Shown here: positions 1-11,344 of the stretch, in pieces
Layout: each line of letters begins with the position of its first letter
How positions within the stretch are numbered: the stretch's first letter is position 1
Assembly (NCBI GenBank): GCA_021234155.1
Contig: JAJEKV010000049.1
Location: forward strand, 9,088,036-9,152,035
Length of the DNA: 64,000 bases
Direction: 5' to 3'
From: Isoetes taiwanensis
Lineage: Eukaryota; Streptophyta; Lycopodiopsida; Isoetales; Isoetaceae
Program-made: the position numbers and the translations under genes
Notes under the pieces: generated by a model
The model's database searches: none
What the model was told of the DNA's origin: nothing
What the model saw: only the letters and a program-made list of their open reading frames with translations

Positions 1-586
1 GCAATCAGCTGAAATGTAAAAAATCTATCAAACACGAGGTTTATACCTGGAAATGTGGCATGATGATTTTTTTGCACTACATAAAGACCCAGAAAAAACT
101 TACTTTTATCATAGAGAAAGAAGGCATGCAGTTTTGATGTGGTATGCATAGCTGGAGATCTACCTAGTCATGAATCCCATTGAATGGTTCTGTTGGAGAG
201 ATTGATTGAAGATGTTCATATGTAACCTGCCTGAAAATTTCTCTAACATTATTCAATGTATCACTACATTTGCATTGAAGTATGCATGAATGCTTGCATG
301 AAAGCTGCATATCGTGAACAACAATGGGACCTTTTGCCATTAGTTTGTGCAGTGAACAACTATGGGACCTTTTGCCATTAGTTAATGTAAATTCAGCACT
401 GGTTTGGTATGACTAAACCATTTTATGGAATGTACAAGAATACTATGCACTACATCATGATTGTAACTTGACTATGGAATGCACTTTTAAGGGATATGTT
501 ACAGTCTAAGGTTTCCAGATTGGTCAAAAACCAACTTGTTGATGGAAAAAAATAAGAGTTGTCTAACAAACATTCTTCAAGCAGTC
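1..586. other. non-coding, no gene seen
   Basis: AT-rich sequence with no recognisable protein similarity in any frame. It contains only a short tandem repeat (separate entry). It is the flank into which the LINE beginning at 603 inserted. Confidence 0.6.
314..385. repeat. 38-bp tandem repeat, two copies
   Basis: The unit starting gtgaacaacaatgggacc at 314 is repeated from 352 with one substitution in the first 30 bases, then fades. Local duplication, no coding value. Confidence 0.85.
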
Positions 587-602
587 ATTTCTCCCTCTTT
601 CT

Positions 603-1745
603 GCATGTTTCTGCCTCATGTGTTTGGGATGAGATCATTAAAGGTCTTGAGAAACATCTGTTCTGGTGGAAGGTGGCTAAGTTATCCTTGCCTGGTAGGA
701 TCACAGTTGCAAGGTCCGTCCTCAGCAACACCCATGTCTATATGGCATCTGTCTTACTGGCTCCTCAATGTAAGATGAATGAGATCGTCTGTATTGTCAG
801 GAATTTCATCTCGGGTGGTACATCAGAAGGTGCTGTTGTTAAGGTATCCTGGGCTAAGTGCATCAAGCCTAAGGCGGCTGGTGGGCTTGGAATGTTGGAC
901 TTCCGTCTGCAGAGCCAGGTCATGATTTCAAAGTTCATTTGGAGGCTCCTCCTTGATAAAGATGACTCTCCTGGCTTAAGGTTGGTGCGGCAATCACTTC
1001 TGCAGTGTCTCCCCTTTCACAAGGCAACTATCAAGCCTAGTCTCCCATGGGCCTTGTTGTATCCCTCTGATCCATATCCAAATGCTTCCCCATTCCTTAA
1101 AGGTCCGCTTGCTTCACGGGATGCGGTTAGATCTTTATTCCATGTTAATCCCTGCCGCGTGTGCTTCATTGTCAATGTCATGTTGGTGGCTTCCCCACAA
1201 GGTATGCATGATCGCAGCCTTTATGTGCACATGTACATCCAAAGACCCAACGGCGTTGGCGGTTAGGGGTTTTAACGATTGCGGCTTTGGTATGATTCTC
1301 GGTCATCTTTTGTCATGGGAGGCTTTTCGGGCAGATTTACGTTATACTGAGATGGGATCGGCAAATCGGGCTAGGGTGGCTGATTTTTGCCATCCAATGT
1401 GCAAAGAACCACGAGCCGATGTGCCTATTTGGATATGTGATGCACGCCTTAAGCCGAAAAAGTTTGTTTCTTCCACGCATGTGCCGCTTTTAGATTGTGA
1501 GCCTCTTCCCCCATCCCAGCACTGGCATCTTCAGGTTCCTCAACCACAGTGGAGAAGTGTTTGGATGTGGACATGGGATAAGTTGCTCCACCCTAAAGTG
1601 TCAGCGTTGCGATGGCAAATTCTCCATAGATGTGTTCGAGTGAATGTCTTGGTTCACAAGATGAATCCTAGAGTCTCAGATCGTTGCCCTCTCTGTGGCC
1701 AACGTGTTGAAACTATTGAACACTGCTTCTTCTTGTGTGACCATC
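603..1745 (+). pseudogene. LINE ORF2, post-RT region and zf-RVT domain (first part)
   Basis: Frame 1 (603-1266) carries the conserved post-polymerase motifs of plant L1 elements: WWKVAKLSLPGRI near the start, then a W-x-K...KAAGGLGMLDFR block. After a frameshift near 1200-1266 the second frame (to 1745) holds a zf-RVT domain: VWMWTWDKLLHPKVSALRW, then a CxxC...ExxxHxxxxC zinc-binding set (CPLCGQRVETIEHCFFLC). The frameshift and absence of the YxDD core make it dead. The frame runs straight into the segment starting 5939 once the insertion is removed. Confidence 0.85.
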
Positions 1746-2269
1746 CAGGGTAATAAAGAGAGGCTAAAACTCGCCAAATGGCGATTTTTTAAACCTTTAT
1801 TAAAATTTCGTGGCTAAAGTTTATAAGGATCATTTCTTTAAAAAAAAAAAAATAGCCATTTCAAAAGGGGAAAAATTTTGGACGTTTAGGGTTTAGCCGA
1901 GATTGACTGCGGCATTGGTGTGCTGAATCGCCTTCCCTGAAGCTGATTAGGCGCACCCAGAGCAATTCAAATAGCCATGTCTAATCTACTCAGATACATC
2001 TTTCATTTAGGAATCGCCTTTGGCTATCTAGATCTTGTCACTTGTCACCTGATTCTCTGATTCAATGCAAAATTAGCAGCAGACCCAACCCAATGGTCAG
2101 ACCCAACCCAACGGTTAGATATGCACCATCATCATCATCTTTTTATTGTTGTTGGTACCCATAGATACACACACATTATCAGTTCTCTTTAAATATATCA
2201 ACTAAAATATGCATGATAACTTGCTTAGTTCAACAGTTGTCGTTTAGCTACCACCAACAAAGACAAAAT

Positions 2270-2690
2270 CGCCAGCATAAGAATTTTCAAATTATACAAA
2301 CTCAACCACAGATCATCTAGTGACCCTACGGATATTAATAGAGCAGAACAAATTACAGGGAAAGAAAATAATCTGCTGCTTTGTAGATTTCAGAAAAGCA
2401 TTCGATACGGTTCCGAGAGAGAAGCTGCTAAAGAGATTGATGGACATGCAGGCCCCGAGAGATATGGTAGGATCCATAGCAAGACTATACCACAAGGTGT
2501 ATGCTAAAATGGAACAGGAAGGACAGCCGATAACCTGTGACACCGGGGTAAAGCAGGGATGCCCGTTATCCCCAACACTGTTTGGAATATATATAGACGC
2601 ACTACAGGGATACATAGCAGAACAGAAGGGAGACGAGCATGCCCCAACGCTAGGGGACACGAAGGTACCAATAATGCTATACGCGGATGA
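2270..2690 (+). pseudogene. reverse transcriptase of LINE 2, palm motifs (N-terminal block)
   Basis: The continuous frame holds RT motif A (VDFRKAFDTVP, catalytic Asp in F-x-x-A-F-D context), motif B (GVKQGCPLSP) and the start of motif C (MLYADE). The expected second Asp of YADD is supplied by the base following the insertion: gcggatga at 2683-2690 plus tcttagt at 4344 gives Y-A-D-D-L. The reading frame is clean in this block, so the insertion probably hit a fairly young copy. Confidence 0.88.
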
Positions 2691-4343
2691 ATATGTAGCA
2701 TAATAACAGGGGGTTTTCTTTGTGTTTTTGTACGCTTTTCACTAAGGTTTTCCTATGATTTCGTGATGTATTCAAATGGATGTACTAATGCGTACATCTA
2801 GAGTGCACCATTTCTGAGCTATTGATTTTAGCCTTTTTTTTCCAATGGTCACCAACCAATGGCTCACAACAAAAGCCCTTTTTTTGTCGTGTGGTGCATA
2901 ATGGTCAACAACCAATGGCTCACAACAAAAGCCCTGTTTTTGTGTGTGTGGTGCATAATGGCCACATGAAGGGCTTGAAGGGCGCATGTAACCAATGGCT
3001 CACAACAAAAGCCCTCTTTTTGTGTGTGTGGTGCATAATGGCACATGAAGGGCTTGAAGGGGCGCATGTAGTCGCGGTTTCCACCGGCAACACATTTCTT
3101 ATCATAACTTTTGATCCAGAGCTCCGTTTGAGATGATTTTTATTGCGTTGGAAAGCTCTCTCCGAGATCTTTTTGATAGTGTATGATATGGATATGTTTG
3201 GTTAAGTTATCTATGCTAAAACAGCAATTTTTCGGCCGGGTTTGGTAGGCTTTCACATCCTACCAGCTGATTAATACAGGATTGCGCTATTGGATATTGT
3301 TTTATGGCTCATTCTGAATGAAACTTGCAAAAAATTACCATGCATTTTTAGATTTTGAGGCAGTTATTAAGCAAATTCCAAGGCTTCTAGATCCTTGTGC
3401 TAACAAGCAGAAAAGTTTCCCACTTTGGTTTCTCACCACAAGAATCCATGGAGGCCAAAGGCTGCTGTTAAATTCCAGTTGAAAAATGTTTGTGTATGGG
3501 TGTTGGCAAACTTTATGACTTTCAGAATAATGGGATCAATCTGCTATATCTTTATGGTAACTTTTACTTATGTTCTATTTGTTTTATTGTGATGAAATTC
3601 AAAAGCTACAGGTGATGAAAGCCTCAAATGAATTCTAGTTTTTTTCTGGTTTGAATTCTAAAATTTTTGTCACACCGAGGGGGGGGGGGCGCGATGACGT
3701 CCCTAAGGCCCCGAAGGGGCCAAAAAAAATTTTTTGCAACACAAATCATTAACATCCAACATATAAGAATTAAATCCCCCAACACATAACAACCAACACA
3801 TAACAACCGTTGACATTAACAACCAACACATAACTACCATTGACATTAATTAACACAACCATTGGGTCCAACACATTTAAATTAAAATCCCCCTTAAACC
3901 CCCTTTGGTTTGGGTGCATATTCACACGGGGGGTGACGTAGGGCAGCGAGAGCCCTCATAATTGTATTTTGCACGTACGAAATCAACACCATATAGTATT
4001 CCGCTTGAAGTCTTATAGTATTTTGCGAATCTTGTTATACAGTATAGCAAATTTTGTACTTGCATACCCCACAAACGAGGAACTTTACGTATGGTGTAGA
4101 TTAAGGAATAAGGGGTGAATATGCCTATCCAACAGCTCTCGTTGCCCGGAGTCACCCCCCGTATGAATATGCACCCAAACCAAAGGGGGTTTAAGGGGGT
4201 TTAAGGGGGATTTTAATTTAAATGTGTTGGACCCAATGGTTGTGTTAATTAATGTCAATGGTAGTTATGTGTTGGTTGTTAATGTCAACGGTTGTTATGT
4301 GTTGGTTGTTATGTGTTGGGGGATTTAATTCTTATATGTTGGA
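2691..4343. mobile_element. 1.65-kb insertion inside the LINE 2 RT gene
   Basis: Everything between gcggatga (to 2690) and tcttagtatgatgg (from 4344) is foreign to the RT frame, and removal restores the YADD box in frame. Boundaries are good to about 3 bases; a target duplication of only 2-3 bases (ga/gga) is possible. The left part (2691-3750) carries tandem repeats and a stretch at 3102-3175 resembling sequence seen in plant LTR-retrotransposon LTRs (from memory, weak). The right part is a large foldback. No transposase or gag-pol is visible, so class is undetermined. Confidence 0.7.
2850..3069. repeat. degenerate tandem repeat, three copies
   Basis: The core accaatggctcacaacaaaa followed by gccct, a T-rich run and gtggtgcataatgg occurs three times (about 2854, 2913, 2990), with units of about 60 to 80 bp. 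The second and third also share gaagggcttgaagg and gcgcatgta. Apparent ORFs on both strands here are repeat translations. Confidence 0.85.
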
Positions 4344-4344
4344 T
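3754..4344. repeat. foldback: ~200-bp inverted arms around a ~185-bp loop
   Basis: Left arm starts atccaacatataagaattaa at 3754; right arm ends with its complement at 4344. The arms stay nearly identical through aacacataacaacc repeats, gggtccaacacatttaaatt and acgggggg to about 3952 and 4137. Such long arms are typical of foldback or MULE-type non-autonomous elements. No clear target duplication could be found, and the right arm end coincides with the junction in the RT gene. Confidence 0.88.
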
Positions 4345-4478
4345 CTTAGTATGATGGCAACAAAGAACAAAGGAATGCATAGACTGCTCAAAATTCTAGA
4401 ACAATTCGCGGAGGATACTGTAATGACAAAGAATCTAGCAAAAACTAAGATAATCATCTTTGGACACAAGAATGCATA
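4344..4478 (+). pseudogene. reverse transcriptase of LINE 2, block after YADD
   Basis: Continues the RT frame from 2690: LSMMATKNKG, then a helix and KNLAKTKIIIFGHKNA, the usual post-motif-C region (vN..KTkvi.F). Stop at the end. Further LINE-like translations to about 5560 need repeated frame changes and are not annotated separately. Confidence 0.8.
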
Positions 4479-5938
4479 AACCTTTTAAATATAAAGGTAA
4501 ATGAGATAGAGGAACCAACGTATACTGATATCTAGGGTATGACACGCATGCGACGCGGGAAATGGACCAAAGGAGCCAATGCCGATTTCAATCAGCCTAT
4601 AGGAAGCTACTTCAACATGAAAAACTTTTTGTAAATGTAAGTAGAATAACCGACCGATATCAAATGCTATCTATTCAAAGGCAATAATAGCCACCACCCG
4701 CTTATAATGGAAAGGTAGCATGGGGCCAGCCTAACAGAGAGAAACTGGGAAAAGCAGGAAGGAATTCTTAGGCAATGGCACAGACAGGAATTCAGGGTGA
4801 GGACAAACACACCACTAACAATCATGGTACTCAAAAGCAGGCGTAAAAACCGGATGGAAGTGAGAGCATGGGAGAGAACTATAAGATACCCGCCGAGATA
4901 ACGCGGAGACAGACAAAGGAAAATCATTCAAAGATTGCAATCATAGAATCAAAAAAATCACATATCCTCGAAAGCAAAGGATGGTTTAAGGAGGTGGCAA
5001 CATGGACCGCATAAATGGGATTGAATCTGAAAGTGACCTAATAGAAGAGGGGGTGGAATGAGGGTGGGCGTATTAAAGAACAAGAGCATGGTCGCACGTG
5101 CATACGGACCCAAGACAGATCGCTCATACGTGTTTTAATCCGCACCAACAAATAGGACATCGATATACAGGATAACTTCATCGGGAAAAAAAAATGGACA
5201 CGCTTAGCCGATTTAGGATGGGAAGCCATGATCCGAGAATAGAAAAAGACAGTGGAGAGGGGTAGACAAGGAAGACAGATATGCGAGAATCCGGACGGGA
5301 GAATAGAGGATGAGAATCATATGATTAGTGACGCCCGACATACGAGACATCGTGACGATATAGGAATATAAGGTGGGGAGAACCACCACAAGCCGATGAA
5401 GATGACAGAATCACTAAGTGATCTAGCGTATCGCCGATCCAATGTAATGACGACCGCATTACGAGAGAAGTACACGAGAAAGAGGGCTTGTAATATGATT
5501 ACACAGGAAAGAGGGCTTGTAATATGATCCGCATAAAACGACTCATATAGCCTCACACAAATTACTCGCCTAAAAGCTGATTGATAACGACGATCACCGC
5601 ACGGCCAAGAAGCCGAGGTAAAAGTGGGGTGCCTAGATTAAAAGGAAAAAAAGTCACCTTCGAAAAGGCTACATTGTAACAAAGAAAGAAGCTAGTAGCA
5701 CCCTTTTAGGGAGCTCGCCCATGCTACACAAGTCCAGGGGCCTTATGGCACAAAGGACACAAATGTATTCTATTCTATTCTATTATAATTTCGCCAAGTG
5801 GGAAGAAAACTAAAGGGCTTGACTGTATCACATTTCGCCAAAACAAAAATGTACGGACTCGTGTTTTTATAGCTTTAGCCAACCTTTATTTGGATACGAA
5901 AACATTTAGGGTCCTTAAAATTTACCCTGGCGACCATC

Positions 5939-6252
5939 TACGGCTTGCTTGGGAGTGGTTGTTCACTCTTTTCAGTGTGTCTCTCACTAGCCAGGAGATC
6001 CTACTTGCACTTTATCCCCCTGTTTGGCCTAGCTTGCGTAAGCGGGCATTTCATCTTGCTTCTAGTTGGATTTTGTGGTCTATCTGGCAGAGGCGACGTT
6101 TGTGGATTTTCCAAGGTGCACACATCTCTGATCAGCAGCTTCTCCATTGTGCTCAGCAGAAGATCACTAAAGCTTATCGTTGCTCATCTCTAGCTGATGA
6201 TAAAAAAGAGATAATTTGGCAGACGTATTTACGGTGTTCTTCTTATGCATAG
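5939..6252 (+). pseudogene. LINE ORF2 C-terminal tail (second part)
   Basis: Reads LRLAWEWLFTLFS... then LASSWILWSIWQRRRLWIF and ends at a stop at 6250-6252. This W-rich tail after zf-RVT is standard for plant L1 ORF2. It joins residue-for-residue to the H of the zinc finger ending at 1745. The 3' UTR follows (6253-6362) and then poly-A. Confidence 0.82.
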
Positions 6253-6390
6253 ACGGGTGTTTTTGCCTAGTTGGGTCAGCCTATCCACTAGGGTTTTATT
6301 CCTGTCTGTGCATTGTGTATTGTGCCTTTGTTCTTGTCAATAAAAAGAGCCTCACGTTCTTCAAAAAAAAAAAAATTTCTCCCTCTTTCT

Positions 6391-8098
6391 AGCTAAGTAT
6401 TTATCCCATGCTGAGCATGTTCCTTTCATGTTTTTGTTCATAATCTCTTCTTGTATTATATTTTGGACCAGACAAACATTTCTACTAGACTTCATTCTTT
6501 CACCCACTAAGTGGTCATTTGGTCAGGTTCAATTCCAAATAACCACTATCTAGTAGGTTCAAATGTGCTTTTTACAAGCATTATAATTTCATGTACAAGA
6601 CACTCATGGAGACTACATCCCTCATCTCTAACATATCTTGCAGCCCTCATTAGTAGTAGTGTCATTCATCATCATTTTGAACCTGGGCTCACTAGACCAC
6701 TTTGCAATGGGCACGTTCAAGTAGGACGGCTGGGGTTCAAACCTTAAGTGCATTGGAGAAGAAAACATCCCTATTTCCAGTATGCCAAGCTTAGTTATGT
6801 GACTTTAGAACTATAACTCCAAGCTTAAGAATCAGAAAACAAGGCTGCAACGCAGATATTATGGTGAGGATAGTAAGGCTTTAGGTGAACAGTATAAATA
6901 CAATAGAGAGGAGGGTGTCCATTGGCGGTGCACTTAAGCACAAAATCTTATTAACACCCATACTAGTAACGGTGCCCAGCGTTGCTGGGCATAAGTTGGA
7001 AACTTGTAAATGATAAGGCAACAATGATACTAAGTTGTTTCTCCAGCTATTGCAACTCCTCCGTTCTTTCCTTTATGTTGGTGTTAGCGGATTTTATGCC
7101 ATTTTATTCCATCCAAGACTTTAGAGTTTGGTTTTATTGTTTAGCATAGTGCCCATGACAATTTGGTTGGTTTTGTTCCAAGAATTTATTGGTTGATTGT
7201 GTTCAAAGAATGTATTTGGTTTTGTATAATGAAATGCATAATTTGTTTATGAAATATGATAAGTTTTACATGCGGCTAAGCATTATTGTATAGATATTAT
7301 TCTATTACATTGTAGTGGCATGCTAAGCATAAAGACCTTTTGGACTTTCCAGAACATTAGTTTTGTATAGAAAACGAAGGTCATTGGAACCTGTCAATGA
7401 ACAAAGACTATTCATAATATACATGATACTGTATGCATTTGGCCTAGATAATGTTTTTCTCTTGTGCCCTAGATTGGTTGTGCATTTAGGCCTTAGTGTT
7501 TAATATATAAGACATTATGTTGGTTGTTTGCCTTTAAAGAGTTTTTGTTGGCTAGCAAGACCCATAGAGATGCACAGAGCCTGCAAAGGAATTAGGATGT
7601 CCATCTATGATAACAACAAAAAGTTTGACTCAAAACAAATGCCAAATTCAAAAGCTAATCATGACACAACAAATGCAAGCAATAATCGTAATTTTCGAAA
7701 AAAAAATATCTCAATTAAATAGGATCATTGTGCACTTGTGCTGCTAAATGTGGTCCAAATACATATATAGTAAATGCTCCACCGATTGTTACAATCCATT
7801 CACAATCCATTCAACACCAAGGTCTGCATATAAAGGAAATGGGGTCAAGCTACATCCATTGGCTACGACATCTCTTTTTGAAATGTATGCGCACAGCATT
7901 TGAATATCTGTATAGTGTGTATACATCAACGGATTGACCAGATTAAATGCTAGGCCAGACATGACCAAACTTTAGGCACCCATAGACATTGAAGGCCATA
8001 GAAACCAGCCTCAAATTTCCTTATTCACAATGGCTTCATGCTGCCCAAGCCAAAAAGAATTCTGTAATGTAATGAAAAGAATTTTATCTAAGGCAACT
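6391..8098. other. non-coding stretch, no gene seen
   Basis: AT-rich, with no protein similarity recognised. It holds one notable stem-loop (6962-6999) and two ggttcaa-type boxes (about 6530 and 6733) without accompanying tRNA structure. Confidence 0.5.
6962..6999. repeat. stem-loop next to CTAGT, possible Helitron-type terminus
   Basis: actagtaac is followed by a perfect 8-bp stem, tgcccagc / gctgggca (6973-6991), with a 3-base loop. A diverged relative lies on the other strand at 31428-31460. Short GC hairpins near a CTAG end are known from Helitron-like elements; the assignment here is inference. Confidence 0.4.
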
Positions 8099-8615
8099 CT
8101 AGGCATATGCTAATATAACAGGGTAATGAAGTGCCTCCAGCTGAACCTCTGTTCCACGCGAAACAGGTAGTCTCTCCTGACCTTGTCCAGTTGACAATAA
8201 ACCTGTTGAATCATCTTCGTTGTCACTGTCTAAAATTTGAACTCTGCCATCTCTTTTTCCCATTTTCCCCATATCTCTGCAACTCAACATAACCAACTGT
8301 AGTAACTAACAATAAAAACCAGGCAAGCAATGCCCATTGGTACCCTCTTAATTGTCCTATGCCATAAATATCTGCCAGCAATGACATGCCAGCAACTAAG
8401 GTAACAAATCCAAATAACATTGCAACACGGCCCGAATAAATGTGCAAATATTCCAAAATTACTCGGGCCTTTATAAAAATAATAATATACCTTGCAGAAA
8501 TTAGACATGTCCTGCAAGCTATCAACACAACTTCAGTTATTCTGGAAAAAAAATTATTGTGTGCATGGGAAGCAGTAGGGGCCTCTATGCCATGAAACTG
8601 AGTCTGCACCTGCAA
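8099..8615 (-). CDS. putative membrane protein fragment, unrecognised, probably frameshifted
   Basis: One minus frame (8615 to 8223) reads with two hydrophobic segments: MLFGFVTLVAGMSLLADIY and WALLAWFLLLVTTVGYVELQ. Around 8270-8240, within the A-rich stretch gaaaatgggaaaaag, the hydrophilic C-terminus continues in another frame: RDGRVQILDSDNEDDSTGLL and on to a stop at 8099. A single-base slip in that homopolymer context, or a splice event, would join them. The start is uncertain because 5' exons are not identified. Family unknown; the pairing of two TM helices with an acidic tail is all I can support. Confidence 0.4.
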
Positions 8616-10080
8616 AAGTAACGTAATGCATTCATATGGATGCTCTTAAAAGATTGAAACTACCTAGCAGAATCAATGCCATACCTCCTTTTTTTCCCTC
8701 TGTGCTACCATGAATTCTTCCCGCCATAAAAAAAACTTTGTGTCATGCCTTCAAGTTTTCTGCCTAATCTTCTCCATCTGCTATAACCACCGCCATATCT
8801 GCCATGGCTCCATTATTATATGCTAAGACTATGGTATGTGAATGCCACTTCATCTGTTTCACACCTAGAATCCACCATCTCCTTCAGAATTTCCTTTGGC
8901 ACCCAAAAATCAAAACAACATGAGATCATATTAAAGCTACATCTTTGCTGCCCAATGGCTTTGTTTGCGGCAACTGCAAATTGATATTAGTGTATGTCCT
9001 TGTAACCAAAGCATACCTTTGCAATCAAAGCTCTGAAGCATCCCTTTGCAAGAACCCTAATATGATAGCAGTGTCTATTGCAAATAACCATAATAAATCT
9101 TCATCTGTGTAAGTACTGAAGGAGGAGCCCGCAGTGCCATAGCCGCCTTCGTGAACCCTAGGCAAAAGAAAAAACCAGGTTGCCGCTTCGCGAACCCTAG
9201 GCAAAAAAAACCAAGTTAAACCATCATTCAAATAAATTGGGATTATGTCTTAATTTTGGGACAAATTTTATATTGCATGTTTTTAGTAGCATATTCAAAT
9301 TCACAAATTTCATGTCAAAAGTATGAAAACATAATAACATATTACTTAGAAAATAGACAATATTTCACAATATAGCACCTCCAATGAGTTATTAACTTTT
9401 CCTTTGGCACCTCCAATGAGTTTCGCAAATGGAACATCATAATAAGAAAAAAGAATCCATTATATATTTTATAGAATTACAATTTTTGTCCACCCATTAT
9501 CCCAGCAACTTGCATAGCTCATTTTTGAGATTGATGGTTCAAAAATCATCCTAGCATACATATAATAGCACCATATAGCATTTCCATCAAAGCTACAAAG
9601 ATCACAAAACAAGTATTAATTTTTCAAAATTGGCATGAAAAATGAAACTCACAATTAAGAAGTTGGTTGGTAAGAAGAGATGAGCTGCCAAAAAAAAAAA
9701 AGGGTCTCTAAGTTAGTGCCATATCACAATTTCAAACTAGAAGACATAGTGCCAATACCAAACATGTTTTAGATTCCTACATAGAAGTTCCAATTAGCCA
9801 TGCACAACTAGAATGGTTTAAAAAATGTATGTGTGCTTCCTGCTCTAACACATATAAACATATAAAAAAAATTTAAATGGATAACATATTTTTTATTCCG
9901 TCTATTTGCAATGCAAAAAGTGTTCTAGTTTACCTTAAAAATAAGCTAAAAGAGCTCATACATTCGAGTAATTTGGTTCGAGCAATTTGGTTCACCTATA
10001 AACACCCAAAAAAGACTGATTTAACTAAAAAATAACTAAAGATAAAAAGACTTGAAAATAAGTCAAAAACATGCTAGAAG
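8616..10080. other. non-coding stretch, no gene seen
   Basis: AT-rich. Contains minor repeats: cgaaccctaggcaaaa twice near 9150 and 9190, and acctccaatgagtt twice at 9376 and 9410. No coding signal recognised. Confidence 0.5.
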
Positions 10081-10099
10081 TACACGCTTGGCGTGGTGG

Positions 10100-11098
10100 A
10101 ATGCCCAATAACACCAAAATTAAAATTAGCTTCAATTTACAGAAGAAATCCTTTTCTGCAGATACGTCAAAAGGTTAGTATCCAAAGCAATAAGGACAAA
10201 CAAAAAAACAAAAAAAAGGGTACTAATCTGGCCACAAGAGTATTACCGGATGAATGTGAACCCTTACTTTCTGTATTAAGACCAGATGAAGCATTCATTT
10301 CTGTGATAGTAAAAATCCATGAATAGAGAGTGTGCAGCTCCTCTGCTCTGCCAGTTGCAGCAGACAACCCAACGTACAGAGAGTCGTTTTTGACGAAAAA
10401 ACTTAGCATATCTATCTTTGCCGAGATCTGTTCCGCCATCATAATCGATCCATGCTCGCTTTTTAACGCCAGTCAGTTGTGCACAAAGATTTGTCTTAAC
10501 AGAACTCATGCTGTTTAAATCTATCCCAACATGATCGCCCGGAGGAGGTCGTCGGAGGAGGTCGTCGGATCTGTTTGTTCGTCGGAGGATTGTCTTTATT
10601 TCGATCCAAGCAGACATTTTGGGGGCTGAGTCGTGGATGATAGGCTTTCTATTGGTGAAAAAAAGAAAAAGAAAAAAATAACAGATGCACAAAGTTCAAA
10701 CTTCAAGAACACGTGCGTGAAATTCAAATTTAGAAAATACCTTTTGTGCTTCTCTTTTGTGCTTTCTCTTGCAGGTTCTTGCTCGATCCATGGCTTCTCC
10801 TTTCATCCTTTCACCCTGCACATGTGATCCTTTGATTCGTCATCAACCGTGCTACTTGGATTCGTGCTTGGGTAGGCAAACCGTGATCCTTTGGTTCGTC
10901 ATCAACTGTACTTGGATTCGTTGCTGATTCAGAGCTTCGTTGCTGATTCCAGAGCTCTTCTGCTAATTCAAAGCTCCATTCCATCTCTATGCTCACGAAT
11001 CCGACAAAGGTAAGCTCTATTTCGATCTGCCCATTTCTTATAAAATATTTTTGAATACTCTACTACCCTGTAAAAGATCTCGACTATTTTTCTCGCAC
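10100..11098. other. no gene seen; short repeats
   Basis: Contains ggaggaggtcgtc repeats near 10533-10580 and a degenerate ~55-bp tandem duplication at 10826-10925 built on gatcctttgRttcgtcatcaa. Open frames on both strands (10093-10692) show no recognisable domain. Confidence 0.5.
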
Positions 11099-11199
11099 TT
11101 AATCCAAGATTCTGAGTCCCTGATCTAAATCAAAAGCCAATAAGACATTCGAACTCCTCTGCTGCAGGCCTGTCTGAGGAAGAAGAAGCGAGATTCGTT

Positions 11200-11330
11200 C
11201 TAGATAAATTCGTCTGACCAAACCCATCTGAGCAAAATCCGTCATTGTTTTTAGCACTGAACAAATTCGTCTGAGCAGACCCATTTGAGCAAAATTCATC
11301 TGAGCTCTGAGCAAAATCCCTTCTGAACAG
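11200..11330. repeat. degenerate repeat of the cgtctgagca / gagcaaaat motif
   Basis: attcgtctgaccaaacccat and attcgtctgagcagacccat head two units, each followed by tgagcaaaat; two further gagcaaaat copies follow. Related gagcaaat units lie beyond the hairpin at 11838-11944, so this block and that one may be one array split by it. Confidence 0.55.
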
Positions 11331-11344
11331 ATGCCCGACCTCTT

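Larger units (their letters stand above)
2270..5786 (+). mobile_element. second LINE (non-L1 type), interrupted, with TATTC-repeat 3' tail
   Basis: RT coding begins near 2270 (NSTTDHLVTLRILIEQNK type sequence), continues through FVDFRKAFDTVPREKLL and KQGCPLSPTLFGIYID, and breaks at 2690 inside the YADD box. It resumes at 4344 with a vN..KTk-type block. Downstream (4500-5560) the thumb, tail and a degenerate C-x-P...E-x-E-x-H motif are readable only with many stops. The 3' end is a short (TATTC)n run at 5764-5785, unlike the poly-A of the outer LINE. It lies inside the CAGGGTAA element, so it inserted later or was captured. Confidence 0.8.
1746..5929. mobile_element. 4.18-kb DNA-transposon-like insertion with CAGGGTAA ends and 9-bp TSD
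   Basis: Left end cagggtaataaag at 1746; right end reads cagggtaaatttt on the opposite strand, ending at 5929. Flanks are gtgaccatc (1737-1745) and gcgaccatc (5930-5938), an 8/9 match as for an old 9-bp target-site duplication. Subterminal similarity also exists: ggctaaagtttataagg at 1812 and, on the other strand, ggctaaagctataaaaac at 5880-5863. A 9-bp duplication suits Mutator-like elements; the short ends alone would also suit hAT, whose duplication is 8 bp. No transposase is seen, so it is non-autonomous. It carries a LINE fragment. 1746-2260 shows no coding sequence, only an A-run at 1840-1851. Confidence 0.72.
587..6390 (+). mobile_element. 5'-truncated L1-like LINE with poly-A tail and 16-bp target-site duplication
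   Basis: Seen directly: the 16-mer atttctccctctttct occurs at 587-602 and again at 6375-6390, bracketing the element. A run of A lies at 6363-6375, preceded by AATAAA near 6339. The body (603-1745 and 5939-6252) encodes the post-RT part of a plant L1-type ORF2. This is the textbook structure of a target-primed, 5'-truncated insertion. The element is itself split by a 4.18-kb insertion (1746-5929); removing that and one copy of the 9-bp duplication rejoins the reading frame exactly. The 5' end, endonuclease and RT catalytic core are absent. Confidence 0.88.

Noticed and set aside
2772-3136. Overlapping frames on both strands with AFVVSHW / QKPFF words
   Set aside because: Translations of the tandem repeat at 2850-3069.
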